64,000 nt of DNA from the NCBI GenBank assembly GCA_965267405.1, contig OZ253954.1:1798001-1862000 (forward strand), read 5' to 3'. Shown piece by piece: positions 52,842-61,867 of this stretch. Both the position numbers and the translations under genes were made by a program. This stretch comes from JAPPOI01 sp028818055 (GTDB taxonomy: Bacteria; Pseudomonadota; Alphaproteobacteria; Rhodobacterales; Rhodobacteraceae). The notes beneath the pieces were generated by a model, which did not search any database, was not told where the DNA came from, and saw nothing but the letters and a program-made list of their open reading frames with translations. How positions within the stretch are numbered: the first letter of the stretch is position 1; each line of letters opens with the position of its first letter.

Positions 52842-53855
52842 GTGCGGAGCGAGGTTCTGACATTCACAAAGAAGGGGCTTTATTGCGAAGCGGGGGGCTT
52901 TTTCGTTGATCCGTGGCGGCCAGTTGAAAGGGCACTGGTAACACACGGCCATGCGGACCACGCGCGTGCAAGCATGGGGACTTATCTATGCACCGCATCC
53001 GCTGCGCCGGTGATCCGCCATCGTTTGGGACAGATATCCGTCTCGACTGTGGACTTCGGTGTCCGTCAGAAAATCGGAGACGCGACAGTGTCGTTTCATC
53101 CAGCCGGACATGTGCCCGGTTCAGCCCAGATCCGCATCGAAGTCGGCGGAGAAGTTTGGGTGGTTTCTGGGGACTACAAAGTGGTTGATGACGGAGTAAG
53201 CGAGCCGTTTGAACCCGTGCGCTGCCATACGTTTATCTCGGAATGCACGTTCGGTTTGCCTGTGTTCAACTGGGATGCTCCTGGAACTGTGTCGAATGAC
53301 ATCAACGCTTGGTGGGCGGCGAACCGTGCTGAAGGTGCGTATTCGATGTGCGGCGCATATTCGCTTGGAAAAGCGCAGCGCATTTTGGCTTCACTTGACC
53401 AGTCAATTGGTCCGGTACTGACACACGGTGCGATCGAAAATACAAACGTCGTGCTTCGAAATCAGGGCATCAAACTTCCAGAAACGGTGTTGGTAACACC
53501 GGATCTGAACGTCAAAGACTATCCGGGGGCCTTTGTTCTTGCGCCGCCATCAGCACTAGGCAGCGCTTGGTCCAAGAAGTTCAAACCAACACGCACAGCG
53601 TTTGCCAGCGGCTGGATGGCACTTCGCGGTGTCAGGCGCCGTCGAGCAGCCGACCGCGGATTCATAATGTCCGACCATGCGGATTGGGCGGGCTTGAATT
53701 CGGCAATCGCCGCAACTGGAGCAGAAAGAGTTTTTGTCACCCACGGGTACACTTCGGTATTTCGTCGGTGGCTTGAATCTCAGGGCTATGATGCAGCGGT
53801 CGTCGAAACCGAGTTCGGCGGAGACGAGGAAACCGAAACACTGGAAAGTACCTGA
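52842..53855 (+). CDS. ligase-associated DNA exonuclease (MBL fold)
   Basis: This 337-residue protein is a metallo-beta-lactamase-fold nuclease: RALVTHGHADHARASMGTYL gives the HxHxDH metal site, followed by SFHPAGHVPGSAQIRIEVGG, VVSGDYKVVDDGVSEPFEPV and SECTFGLP. The family is named for its usual place beside an ATP-dependent DNA ligase, with which it joins in end repair. Here the ligase and helicase partners are absent; gpmI follows instead. The start is GTG with a weak ribosome site. Confidence 0.88.
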   Translation: MRSEVLTFTKKGLYCEAGGFFVDPWRPVERALVTHGHADHARASMGTYLCTASAAPVIRHRLGQISVSTVDFGVRQKIGDATVSFHPAGHVPGSAQIRIEVGGEVWVVSGDYKVVDDGVSEPFEPVRCHTFISECTFGLPVFNWDAPGTVSNDINAWWAANRAEGAYSMCGAYSLGKAQRILASLDQSIGPVLTHGAIENTNVVLRNQGIKLPETVLVTPDLNVKDYPGAFVLAPPSALGSAWSKKFKPTRTAFASGWMALRGVRRRRAADRGFIMSDHADWAGLNSAIAATGAERVFVTHGYTSVFRRWLESQGYDAAVVETEFGGDEETETLEST

Positions 53856-53931
53856 AGCGACCAAAGGCCCGGTTTAATCGGCAGGCGATCCGCGATAGAA
53901 GGCCGTCAAAACTCTGGCGAGGCAAAACGCA

Positions 53932-55452
53932 ATGAGCACACCTAAACCTGTTGTTCTCTGCATTCTGGATGGATGGGGCTTGCGATCTGAAAGTGAGGCG
54001 AACGCCCCTGTGCTGGCAGATACGCCAACGTACGACCGGATCATGAACTCTTGCCCGCATGCGACGCTGGTAACTTTTGGGCCGGATGTGGGCCTGCCAA
54101 CGGGCCAGATGGGAAACTCGGAGGTTGGACACACCAATATCGGCGCTGGCCGTGTGGTTGCGATGGACTTGGGCCAGATCGATTTGGCGATTGAAGATGG
54201 CTCATTTGCCCAACAAGCTGCATTGCTGAAATTCATAGCCGATATGAAGGCAAGCGGCGGCACAGCGCATCTGATTGGGTTGGCGTCACCCGGCGGCGTC
54301 CACTCGCATCAGGATCACATTGTTGCTGCAGCCACCGAGCTTTCGAAAGCAGGAGTTCCCACCGTTATTCATGCCATTACCGACGGCAGGGATGTTCCGC
54401 CGACATCTGCCTATGAGCAGGTCGAAAAATTATCGATGGACCTTCCCGACAGTGTGAAGATCGTCAGTGTTTCTGGACGATACTACGCGATGGATCGCGA
54501 CAATCGTTGGGAGCGCGTTTCGCAGGCGTTCAACGCTATGGTTCACGCGAATGCTGATGCAATGGATGATCCAGTCGAAGCTATCGCGACATGCTACGAC
54601 TTGGACCAGACGGACGAATTCATCGTGCCGTATGTTTCCGAAGGCTATCAGGGCATGAAAGATGGCGACGGCATCTTCTTTATCAACTTCAGGGCGGACC
54701 GCGCCCGCGAAATTTTGCGCGCTATCGGGGAGCCCGACTTTGCCGAGTTTGACGTCGGATCAAGACCGAAACTCGCTGCGCTTTTGGGCATGGTCGAATA
54801 TTCAGACAACCATAACGATTATATGACGACGGTGTTTCCGAAACGGGAAATAGTGAACACGCTCGGGGCTTGGGTGGCAACCCAGGGCAAAACGCAGTTT
54901 CGATTGGCCGAGACCGAAAAGTACCCGCATGTCACTTTCTTCTTGAATGGAGGAAAGGAAGTTCCGGAGGTCGGAGAAGACCGACACATGCCGCCGTCGC
55001 CAAAGGTTGCGACGTACGATTTGCAGCCCGAAATGTCCGCGCCTGAAGTGACGGATGCCTTCGTTGAAGCCATCCACAAAGGATACGATTTGATCGTCAC
55101 CAATTATGCCAATCCCGACATGGTTGGCCACACCGGTGATCTACAAGCCGCGATGAAAGCTTGCGAAGCCGTGGATCAGGGATTGACGCGAGTTGTGAGG
55201 GCACTTGAGGACGTGGGCGGTGCAATGATCCTGACAGCCGACCACGGAAACTGCGAGACCATGGTTGATCCAGAAACTGGCGGCCCTCATACCGCGCACA
55301 CCACAAACTTGGTTCCGGTTGCCATCTTCAATGGACCCGATGGCATAACTTTGCGCAATGGTCGCTTGGCAGATCTTGCACCAACCATTCTGGAATTGAT
55401 GAATTTGCCTAAGCCACCCGAGATGACTGGCGAAAGTCTTATCATCCGATGA
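53932..55452 (+). CDS. gpmI: 2,3-bisphosphoglycerate-independent phosphoglycerate mutase
   Basis: This 506-residue manganese enzyme interconverts 3- and 2-phosphoglycerate in glycolysis. It shows VLCILDGWGLRSE at the start with the metal Asp, GNSEVGHTNIGAGRVVAMDL with the catalytic Ser, GLASPGGVHSHQDH, HAITDGRDVPP, and the late metal site ILTADHGNCETM. The stop is inside the start of envC (ATGATG overlap). The gpmI-envC-ctpA order is conserved in many alphaproteobacteria. Confidence 0.97.
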   Translation: MSTPKPVVLCILDGWGLRSESEANAPVLADTPTYDRIMNSCPHATLVTFGPDVGLPTGQMGNSEVGHTNIGAGRVVAMDLGQIDLAIEDGSFAQQAALLKFIADMKASGGTAHLIGLASPGGVHSHQDHIVAAATELSKAGVPTVIHAITDGRDVPPTSAYEQVEKLSMDLPDSVKIVSVSGRYYAMDRDNRWERVSQAFNAMVHANADAMDDPVEAIATCYDLDQTDEFIVPYVSEGYQGMKDGDGIFFINFRADRAREILRAIGEPDFAEFDVGSRPKLAALLGMVEYSDNHNDYMTTVFPKREIVNTLGAWVATQGKTQFRLAETEKYPHVTFFLNGGKEVPEVGEDRHMPPSPKVATYDLQPEMSAPEVTDAFVEAIHKGYDLIVTNYANPDMVGHTGDLQAAMKACEAVDQGLTRVVRALEDVGGAMILTADHGNCETMVDPETGGPHTAHTTNLVPVAIFNGPDGITLRNGRLADLAPTILELMNLPKPPEMTGESLIIR

Positions 55453-56552
55453 TGTTTCGAGCCCTCATTTTCGCTCTGTTGTTTGCTGCTCCTGCAACGG
55501 CGCAAGACCGAGCGGCTGAGCTCGCCAATTCGGCAAGCCAAGCGCTGGCTGAGGCTTCCGGTGAATTGGAAGCGGCTGAGACTGCTAAGGATAGAATTGC
55601 AGCCCTTACCAATACAGTGAGTGCATACGAGGATGGCTTGACGGCGTTACGAGCAGGACTGCGTCAAATTTCGCTTGAAGAACGGGCCTTATCCCTCGAC
55701 CTGAATGCGCAACAATCAAAGGTGTCGGAGCTTCTGGCCGTACTGCAATCCATTGAACGCGCACAGCGGTCCACTGGAGCACTTCATCCTGACGGCGTTT
55801 TGCCCGCAATTCGCGCCGGAATTCTGAGCGCCGAAATGGTGCCCGCTTTGAATGCGCGCGCGAGCGCTTTGACCGGCGAACTGGAAGAGGCCGTTGCGCT
55901 GATTGCATTAAGGCGTGCAAGTGAAGCGCAACTCAAAAAAGGGCTCGATGACATACTTGAAGCCCGATTAGCTCTTTCTCAGGCGATAAGTGAACGCACA
56001 GACCTGCCCGAACCGGTTGCGACCGACCCCGCGGTGATATCAGCGCTGATAAACGGATCGGAAACGCTTTCGGCCTTCGCTGACAGCTTGAGTGGAGAGT
56101 CTCCTTGGGTAGATCCCGGACAAGAACAATGGCCACTACCGCTGCGGGGGCGGATTGTCCGGTTTTTTGATGAACCCGATGAAAACGGGATCAAGCGGCC
56201 AGGTTGGGTTCTCGCAGCCGAATCGGCCGCACTGGTCACGTCTCCTACCAGCGCTACTGTTCGCTTTACTGGACAACTGGAAACTGAAGGTGGCGTGATC
56301 ATTCTTGAGCCACGCGAGGGCGAAATGCTGATTTTGGCGGGCGTAAACGAAGTTTTTGTGCGCCGAGGCCAAGTTGTTAAGGCCGGAGACGCCCTTGCGC
56401 TGATGGGTGGTAACACACCCGCAGCACAAGAGATTTTGATCGAAACGGCGGAAGGTAGTGGTCTTTCTTCTGCCGAAACGCTTTATATTGAGGTTAGACA
56501 CGACCGAAAGGCGATAGATCCGGGCACGCGTTTTGACCCGGATGCGAGATAA
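55449..56552 (+). CDS. EnvC-like murein hydrolase activator
   Basis: This 367-residue periplasmic protein has a signal peptide (FRALIFALLFAAPATAQ), a long coiled-coil region at about residues 20-190, and a C-terminal LytM (M23) domain. The LytM zinc ligands are lost: the HGxxY-type strand reads EPREGEMLILAGVNEVFV, and RIVRFFDEPDENG replaces the HxxxD strand. Such inactive LytM proteins activate amidases for daughter-cell separation. It lies nine bases before ctpA. Confidence 0.87.
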   Translation: MMFRALIFALLFAAPATAQDRAAELANSASQALAEASGELEAAETAKDRIAALTNTVSAYEDGLTALRAGLRQISLEERALSLDLNAQQSKVSELLAVLQSIERAQRSTGALHPDGVLPAIRAGILSAEMVPALNARASALTGELEEAVALIALRRASEAQLKKGLDDILEARLALSQAISERTDLPEPVATDPAVISALINGSETLSAFADSLSGESPWVDPGQEQWPLPLRGRIVRFFDEPDENGIKRPGWVLAAESAALVTSPTSATVRFTGQLETEGGVIILEPREGEMLILAGVNEVFVRRGQVVKAGDALALMGGNTPAAQEILIETAEGSGLSSAETLYIEVRHDRKAIDPGTRFDPDAR

Positions 56553-56561
56553 GGAAAACAG

Positions 56562-57923
56562 ATGAAACGAATCTTTTTGGCAACAATCACGGGTGTGATG
56601 CTGGGTGCCGTTGTGACCACTCAGGTCGCCGGACCTTTGGTTGCTCAAGAGGCGGGCAGGAAAGCGTCTGTCTATGAACAGTTGGATCTCTTTGGAGACA
56701 TATTCGAGCGTATCCGCGCCCAATACGTGGAAGAAGTTGATGAGGCTGATCTGATCGAAGCGGCCATTAATGGCATGCTGACATCACTTGATCCGCACTC
56801 GTCCTATCTTTCACCCGACGATGCGGCCGACATGCGTGTTCAGACACGTGGCGAATTCGGCGGATTGGGTATTGAAGTCACGCAGGAAGAGGGCTTCGTA
56901 AAAGTCGTTTCGCCTATCGACGACACGCCTGCCGATAAGGCGGGAATGCAGGCGGGCGACTTCATTACACACGTCGACGGCGAAAGCGTTCTGGGACTTG
57001 GCTTGGATCAAGCGGTTGACCTGATGCGCGGTCCGGTTGGCAGCGAAATCATCATTACTGTAGTCCGTGAAGGCGAAGCCGAACCATTTGATGTTTCGAT
57101 CATTCGCGACACCATCAAGTTGACGGCGGTTCGATCTCGCACCGTGGGCGACACGGTTATTCTTCGTATTACAACGTTCTCGGACCAGACGTTCCCGTCT
57201 ATGCGCGATCAACTGAAAGAGAAGGTTGAAGAGCTTGGCGGTATGGATAACGTCAACGGCTTCATCGTTGATTTGCGCAACAACCCTGGCGGTCTGTTGA
57301 CCCAGGCGGTCCGGGTTTCCGATGCATTCCTTGATGCCGGCGAGATCGTATCGACCCGCGGACGTGATCCGCAGGACGGTGATCGCTTCAATGCCGAGCC
57401 CGGAGACTTGGCGGAAGGAAAACCAGTTGTTGTTTTGATCAACGGCGGCTCTGCGTCGGCCTCGGAAATCGTTGCAGGCGCGTTGCAGGATCACCGCCGG
57501 GCAATTGTTGTCGGAACAAAAAGCTTTGGCAAAGGTTCGGTGCAAACCGTGATGCCACTACGTGGTGATGGCGCGATGCGCCTTACCACTGCGCGGTATT
57601 ATACGCCGTCAGGCCGTTCCATTCAGGCACTCGGCGTCTCGCCAGATATTATCGTTGAGCAGCCGCCACGCCGCGAAGAAAGCGAAGAGGACGAGCCTCA
57701 GCGCGGAGCACGGTCAGAGGCAGACCTTCGTGGAAGTCTCGGCAACGACAGCCTGACCGAGGACGAGCGCCGTCAGATTGAAGAGGAAAATGCCAAAGCT
57801 CAGGAAGCGGCGGAATTGCGTGAGGATGACTATCAGCTGGCTTATGCCATCGACATCCTCAAGGGAATCTCTGCGCTTGGCCCCGAGTATGCTGCGGCCC
57901 TAGCCGCTCAAAGCGGGAACTAG
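56562..57923 (+). CDS. ctpA: C-terminal processing protease (S41 family)
   Basis: This 453-residue periplasmic protease has a signal peptide, a PDZ domain (GGLGIEVTQEEGFVKVVSPI, GMQAGDFITHVDGE) at about residues 95-180, and the S41 catalytic core: FIVDLRNNPGGLLTQAV, GSASASEIVAGALQDHRRAI with the nucleophile Ser, and GTKSFGKGSVQTV with the Lys. It trims C-termini of exported proteins. The C-terminal acidic and charged tail is variable in the family. A strong terminator follows. Confidence 0.95.
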   Translation: MKRIFLATITGVMLGAVVTTQVAGPLVAQEAGRKASVYEQLDLFGDIFERIRAQYVEEVDEADLIEAAINGMLTSLDPHSSYLSPDDAADMRVQTRGEFGGLGIEVTQEEGFVKVVSPIDDTPADKAGMQAGDFITHVDGESVLGLGLDQAVDLMRGPVGSEIIITVVREGEAEPFDVSIIRDTIKLTAVRSRTVGDTVILRITTFSDQTFPSMRDQLKEKVEELGGMDNVNGFIVDLRNNPGGLLTQAVRVSDAFLDAGEIVSTRGRDPQDGDRFNAEPGDLAEGKPVVVLINGGSASASEIVAGALQDHRRAIVVGTKSFGKGSVQTVMPLRGDGAMRLTTARYYTPSGRSIQALGVSPDIIVEQPPRREESEEDEPQRGARSEADLRGSLGNDSLTEDERRQIEEENAKAQEAAELREDDYQLAYAIDILKGISALGPEYAAALAAQSGN

Positions 57924-57945
57924 GAAACCACCTCCAAATCTTTCG

Positions 57946-57976
57946 ATGCGCGCTCCAATCGGGGCGCGCATTTTTT
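57946..57976 (+). terminator. intrinsic terminator after ctpA
   Basis: ATGCGCGC pairs with GCGCGCAT, followed by a run of six T residues on the plus strand, 22 bases past the ctpA stop. Confidence 0.9.
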
Positions 57977-58064
57977 ATACATTTCTGACTAGGCAATGTG
58001 CAAAATTCTTGGTTTCGCCCGGGGTGTGACCCGCATAGATTGACGATCTGACTGGAGTTTGCGC

Positions 58065-58991
58065 ATGCCTTCGATTGTATCCGTTAAGAATGTTCGCAAG
58101 TCGTACGATGATGGGTTTGAGGCGCTGAAGGGCGTCTCTCTCGATATTGAGGAAGGTGAAATTCTCGCCTTGCTCGGTCCAAATGGAGCCGGGAAAACCA
58201 CATTAATCTCAACGATTTGCGGAATAACTACTCCGACGTCAGGTTCCATTTCGGTGGGTGGGTTCGATGTATCGGCAGACTATCGGGCCGCGCGCAATCT
58301 GATCGGCCTTGTGCCTCAGGAAATCAACCTTGAGCCCTTTGAGTTCGTGATGAACACAGTTCGCTTCTCACGCGGATTGTTTGGCAAGGCACGCAACGAT
58401 GCTTTGATTGAAGACGTTTTGCGTGACCTGTCCTTGTACGAGAAGCGCAACAACCGGACTGTTGAGCTTTCAGGTGGCATGAAACGTCGCGTTCTGATTG
58501 CCAAGGCGCTTAGCCACGAACCACGCGTGTTATTCCTGGACGAACCAACAGCAGGCGTGGACGTCGAGCTCCGCAAAGATATGTGGGAACTGGTAGAACG
58601 TCTTCGCCAAGACGGTGTGACGGTCATTCTGACCACACACTACATCGAGGAGGCTGAAGCCATCGCCGACCGGATAGGCGTGATCAACAACGGTGAAATC
58701 CTGCTTGTCGAAGACAAGACGGCATTGATGGCCCGAATGGGCCAGAAAGAAATGCGGATCGAATTGACCGAGGCGGCAACCAAGCTTCCCGAAAGCTTGT
58801 CCGATTACAATCTAGTGCTTTCAGATGATGGTGCGTCTCTTGTCTATTCTTACGACACCAAGGCGCAGCGTACAGGGATCACGTCGCTGTTGAAAGACCT
58901 GCAGGCAGCTGGCCTGGGGCTACGTGATGTCCAGACAAGCCAAAGCTCATTGGAAGATATCTTTGTCGGTCTCGTGAAGGAGTCGTCATGA
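58065..58991 (+). CDS. ABC-2 type exporter, ATP-binding protein
   Basis: This 308-residue ATPase has Walker A LLGPNGAGKTTLIS, the signature VELSGGMKRRVLIAKALS, Walker B RVLFLDEPTAGVD and the H-loop TTHYIEEAEAIADRIGV. The C-terminal extension is typical of YadG/DrrA-type exporters. It overlaps the permease gene by four bases, so the two form a transporter. The ATG has GGAG eight bases upstream. The cargo is unknown. Confidence 0.92.
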   Translation: MPSIVSVKNVRKSYDDGFEALKGVSLDIEEGEILALLGPNGAGKTTLISTICGITTPTSGSISVGGFDVSADYRAARNLIGLVPQEINLEPFEFVMNTVRFSRGLFGKARNDALIEDVLRDLSLYEKRNNRTVELSGGMKRRVLIAKALSHEPRVLFLDEPTAGVDVELRKDMWELVERLRQDGVTVILTTHYIEEAEAIADRIGVINNGEILLVEDKTALMARMGQKEMRIELTEAATKLPESLSDYNLVLSDDGASLVYSYDTKAQRTGITSLLKDLQAAGLGLRDVQTSQSSLEDIFVGLVKESS

Positions 58992-59749
58992 ACTGGAATG
59001 GTATTCAAGCCATCTGGCGTTTCGAAATGGCGCGGTTCTTCCGCTCGATCATTCAGTCAATCGTATCGCCAGTGCTTTCGACGTCTTTGTACTTTGTGGT
59101 TTTTGGTGCCGCCATCGGCAGCCGCATTCAGGAAGTTGAAGGCGTCAGCTACGGAGCTTTTATCGTTCCCGGGCTGATCATGCTCAGCGTACTGACCCAA
59201 TCGCTTCAGAATGCAAGTTTCGGCATTTACTTCCCGAAGTTCATTGGGACGATTTACGAAGTGTTGTCGGCCCCGATCTCGTCTCTTGAGATCGTTATCG
59301 GCTATGTTGGCGCTGCGGCCTGCAAGTCGTTGATGATCGGTGCGATCATCTTGATCACGTCGTTTTTTTTCGTCGATATATCCATCGCGCATCCGTTCTG
59401 GATGGTGGCGTTTCTGGTTTTGACGTGCGTCTCTTTTTCGCTTTTGGGGTTCATCATTGGAATCTGGGCAAAAAGCTTTGAACAGTTGAACCTGGTGCCT
59501 CTCCTCGTGGTGACACCGTTGGTTTTCCTCGGTGGTTCTTTCTATTCGATCACCATGTTGCCTCCGATCTGGCAGACCATTTCGCTGTTCAATCCTGTTC
59601 TCTATCTGGTGTCAGGATTTCGGTGGGCATTTTTCGGAATGTCCGACGTGCCTGTGGCTGCCAGCTTGGTCGCGATCACCGGGTTCACAGCGCTTTGCCT
59701 GGGAATTGTCTGGTGGATCTTCAAAACAGGGTACAGACTTAAGGCCTGA
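58988..59749 (+). CDS. ABC-2 type exporter, permease protein
   Basis: This 253-residue membrane protein has six spans in the ABC-2 layout, with VSYGAFIVPGLIMLSVLTQS, GTIYEVLSAPISSLEIVIGY, and LVPLLVVTPLVFLGGSFYSI then LPPIWQTISLFNPVLYLVSG, the last being the ABC-2 signature. It matches YadH-type permeases. It pairs with the ATPase that precedes it. Confidence 0.92.
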   Translation: MNWNGIQAIWRFEMARFFRSIIQSIVSPVLSTSLYFVVFGAAIGSRIQEVEGVSYGAFIVPGLIMLSVLTQSLQNASFGIYFPKFIGTIYEVLSAPISSLEIVIGYVGAAACKSLMIGAIILITSFFFVDISIAHPFWMVAFLVLTCVSFSLLGFIIGIWAKSFEQLNLVPLLVVTPLVFLGGSFYSITMLPPIWQTISLFNPVLYLVSGFRWAFFGMSDVPVAASLVAITGFTALCLGIVWWIFKTGYRLKA

Positions 59750-59767
59750 TGCGTTTCGGAGCCGCAA

Positions 59768-60823
59768 ATGTCTGTGCTTGACGGAATACCCCCACGATTT
59801 GACGGCCCGTCGGCTTGGGTGGGGCGTGAATTGGCAGCCGATCCTGAGCGTTGGCGATTGGAACTGACCGAAGCCCAGATTTCTGAGCTGGAAACTGCAG
59901 CTCAGCACTTTTTAGCGTCGGGCCTCGACATCGGGGACATCGAGGCCGACACATTCCCGTTGCACAGCTTTGGCACACATTTAAGGGAGCTGCGCCACGA
60001 ATTGATCAACGGCATAGGCGTTGAAGTCATTTCCGGCCTGCCAGTTGCGAACTATAGCCGCCAAATTGCGGCGGCGATCTTCTGTGGAATTGGCGCGCAT
60101 CTTGGGTCGGCACGCTCCCAAAATGCTGCCGGGCACATCCTTGGACACGTGCGCAATGTCGGCGCCGATCCGACCGATCCCAAGACACGCATTTATCAGA
60201 CAAGCGCACGCCAGACTTTTCACACCGACAGTGCTGACGTGGTGGGGCTCCTGTGTTTGCAGGATGCACAAGAGGGCGGAGATTCATTACTCGTAAGTGC
60301 CGAGAGCATCTACAATCGACTTCGGGCCGAATGCCCCGAGCTTCTGGAACTGTTGTTTGACCCGATTGCGACCGATCGTCGGGGCGAGGTTCCCGATGGA
60401 GCGGCCCCTTTCATGCGGATACCCGTGCTAAGTTGGCACGAGGGCAAGCTGACGGTTTTTTATCAACGTCAGTATATCGAAAGTGCTCAACGCTTCGACG
60501 ACGCCCCACAACTAACGGATAAACACATTGCCGCTTTGGACGCGTTCGATGCTGCCGCAAACGACCCCGAATTGCATGTCTCGATGAGGTTGAAACCGGG
60601 TGACATGCAATTTGTTTACAATCACAGCCAACTTCATGACCGCACTGGATTCGTGGATTGGCCTGATCCAGACAAGCGGCGGCATCTGTTACGGCTGTGG
60701 CTGTCGATACCTGGCGACAGGGCCCTGCCTCCCAGTTTTTCTGAACGATATGGCTCCATCGAGATTGGCAATCGTGGTGGAATAATCACCAAGGGAACTC
60801 GCTTGCATGCTGCTCTTGATTGA
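59768..60823 (+). CDS. TauD/TfdA-family Fe(II)/2-oxoglutarate dioxygenase
   Basis: This 351-residue protein carries the iron site HTDSADVVGLLCLQDAQEGG (HxD) near residue 155 and the distal part NHSQLHDRTGFVDWPDPDKR then RHLLRLWLS with His and the 2-oxoglutarate-binding Arg. Family members hydroxylate or cleave sulfonates, carnitine precursors or similar small molecules using 2-oxoglutarate. The substrate is not shown. It follows the ABC exporter by 18 bases and may be cotranscribed. Confidence 0.85.
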   Translation: MSVLDGIPPRFDGPSAWVGRELAADPERWRLELTEAQISELETAAQHFLASGLDIGDIEADTFPLHSFGTHLRELRHELINGIGVEVISGLPVANYSRQIAAAIFCGIGAHLGSARSQNAAGHILGHVRNVGADPTDPKTRIYQTSARQTFHTDSADVVGLLCLQDAQEGGDSLLVSAESIYNRLRAECPELLELLFDPIATDRRGEVPDGAAPFMRIPVLSWHEGKLTVFYQRQYIESAQRFDDAPQLTDKHIAALDAFDAAANDPELHVSMRLKPGDMQFVYNHSQLHDRTGFVDWPDPDKRRHLLRLWLSIPGDRALPPSFSERYGSIEIGNRGGIITKGTRLHAALD

Positions 60824-60888
60824 TTTGACGGGCCAAAAACCGCACCGAAAGCTTGTTGCCGGTCCATGCGCGGCTTACATGGCTGATC

Positions 60889-61689
60889 ATGCGTAAATAT
60901 CTTCCGTTCATTAAGAACCCGCCCACAGTTTCCGTTGTCCGATTAAATGGCATGATTGCCGCCCAAGCGCGTGGTGGTGCTTTGCACGATGCCGGGCTTG
61001 CCGGCTTGCTGAACAAGGCCTTCGCAAAAGGGAAGCCTGACGCCGTCGCCTTGGCCATCAACTCGCCCGGCGGAAGCCCATCGCAGTCATCTCTAATCGC
61101 GGCGCGCATCAGACGGCTTGCGGAAGAGAAAGATGTCAAAGTCTATGCCTTCATCGAAGATGTGGCAGCTTCCGGTGGCTACTATATCGCTAGCGCAGCA
61201 GATGAGATCTGGGTTGACCGGCATTCCATCGTCGGGTCGATCGGTGTCATCTCAGCAGGATTTGGCTTCACTGAATTGATAGACCGCTATGGAATTGAAA
61301 GGCGGGTCTACACCGCCGGCAAATCGAAAAGCATGCTGGACCCGTTCCGACCTGAAAAGCCCGAAGACGTGGAGCGGCTGAAAGTTCTTCAAGAGCACAT
61401 CCACGCTGAGTTTATTGAGCATGTGAAATCACGTCGTGGAGATCGACTGAATGAGGATATCGATCTGTTCACTGGCGATATTTGGGTAGGTGGCAGTGCA
61501 CTTGAAACGGGTTTGATAGACGGCGTTGGCCATTTGGTTCCAAAGATGAAGGAAATCTTTGGCGACAAGGTTCAGTTTCGTGTCTATCAACAACGTCGTC
61601 CATTTTGGACACGTTTTGGAGCCAACGTACTGGGTGACGTGATCAACGAAGTTGAAGACAGAGCAGCCTTTGCTCGATTTGGGCTATAG
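60889..61689 (+). CDS. S49 family peptidase (SppA-like)
   Basis: This 266-residue protease has VALAINSPGGSPSQSSLIAA, DVAASGGYYIASAADEIWV with the nucleophile Ser, and the YTAGKSKSMLDPFRP loop with the Lys general base. GSIGVISAGFGFTELIDRYG is also typical. SppA-like enzymes degrade leftover signal peptides at the membrane, yet no clear membrane span is present, as in many short alphaproteobacterial forms. The start at MRKYLPFIKNPP is preferred, though with a weak ribosome site. Confidence 0.9.
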   Translation: MRKYLPFIKNPPTVSVVRLNGMIAAQARGGALHDAGLAGLLNKAFAKGKPDAVALAINSPGGSPSQSSLIAARIRRLAEEKDVKVYAFIEDVAASGGYYIASAADEIWVDRHSIVGSIGVISAGFGFTELIDRYGIERRVYTAGKSKSMLDPFRPEKPEDVERLKVLQEHIHAEFIEHVKSRRGDRLNEDIDLFTGDIWVGGSALETGLIDGVGHLVPKMKEIFGDKVQFRVYQQRRPFWTRFGANVLGDVINEVEDRAAFARFGL

Positions 61690-61695
61690 CCTGCT

Positions 61696-61863
61696 ATGCT
61701 GTCAAAGGTCGTCGCATTATTCCTGGTTGTCATCGCTGTGTTGGCGATGTTCGGCAAGCTGAGCCTTTTGCTGCCAAAACGGGCCCGGCTAACGAAGGGG
61801 AAATGTCCCGACTGCGGTCGGCACCGTATTGGCAGCGGACCATGTCCTTGCAAGAAGGGATGA
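61696..61863 (+). CDS. small membrane protein with zinc-ribbon-like tail
   Basis: This 55-residue protein has one membrane span (VVALFLVVIAVLAMFGKLSL, residues 5-24) and then a basic linker and a Cys-rich tail, KCPDCGRHRIGSGPCPCKKG. The CPxC...CPC arrangement could bind one zinc. No function is known to me. It lies seven bases after the S49 peptidase gene and five bases before the exchanger gene, so it is in the same transcript. Confidence 0.65.
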   Translation: MLSKVVALFLVVIAVLAMFGKLSLLLPKRARLTKGKCPDCGRHRIGSGPCPCKKG

Positions 61864-61867
61864 GCGA

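Noticed and set aside
56811..57545. 244-codon minus-strand frame opposite ctpA
   Set aside because: It is antisense to the PDZ and protease domains of ctpA and shows no own features.
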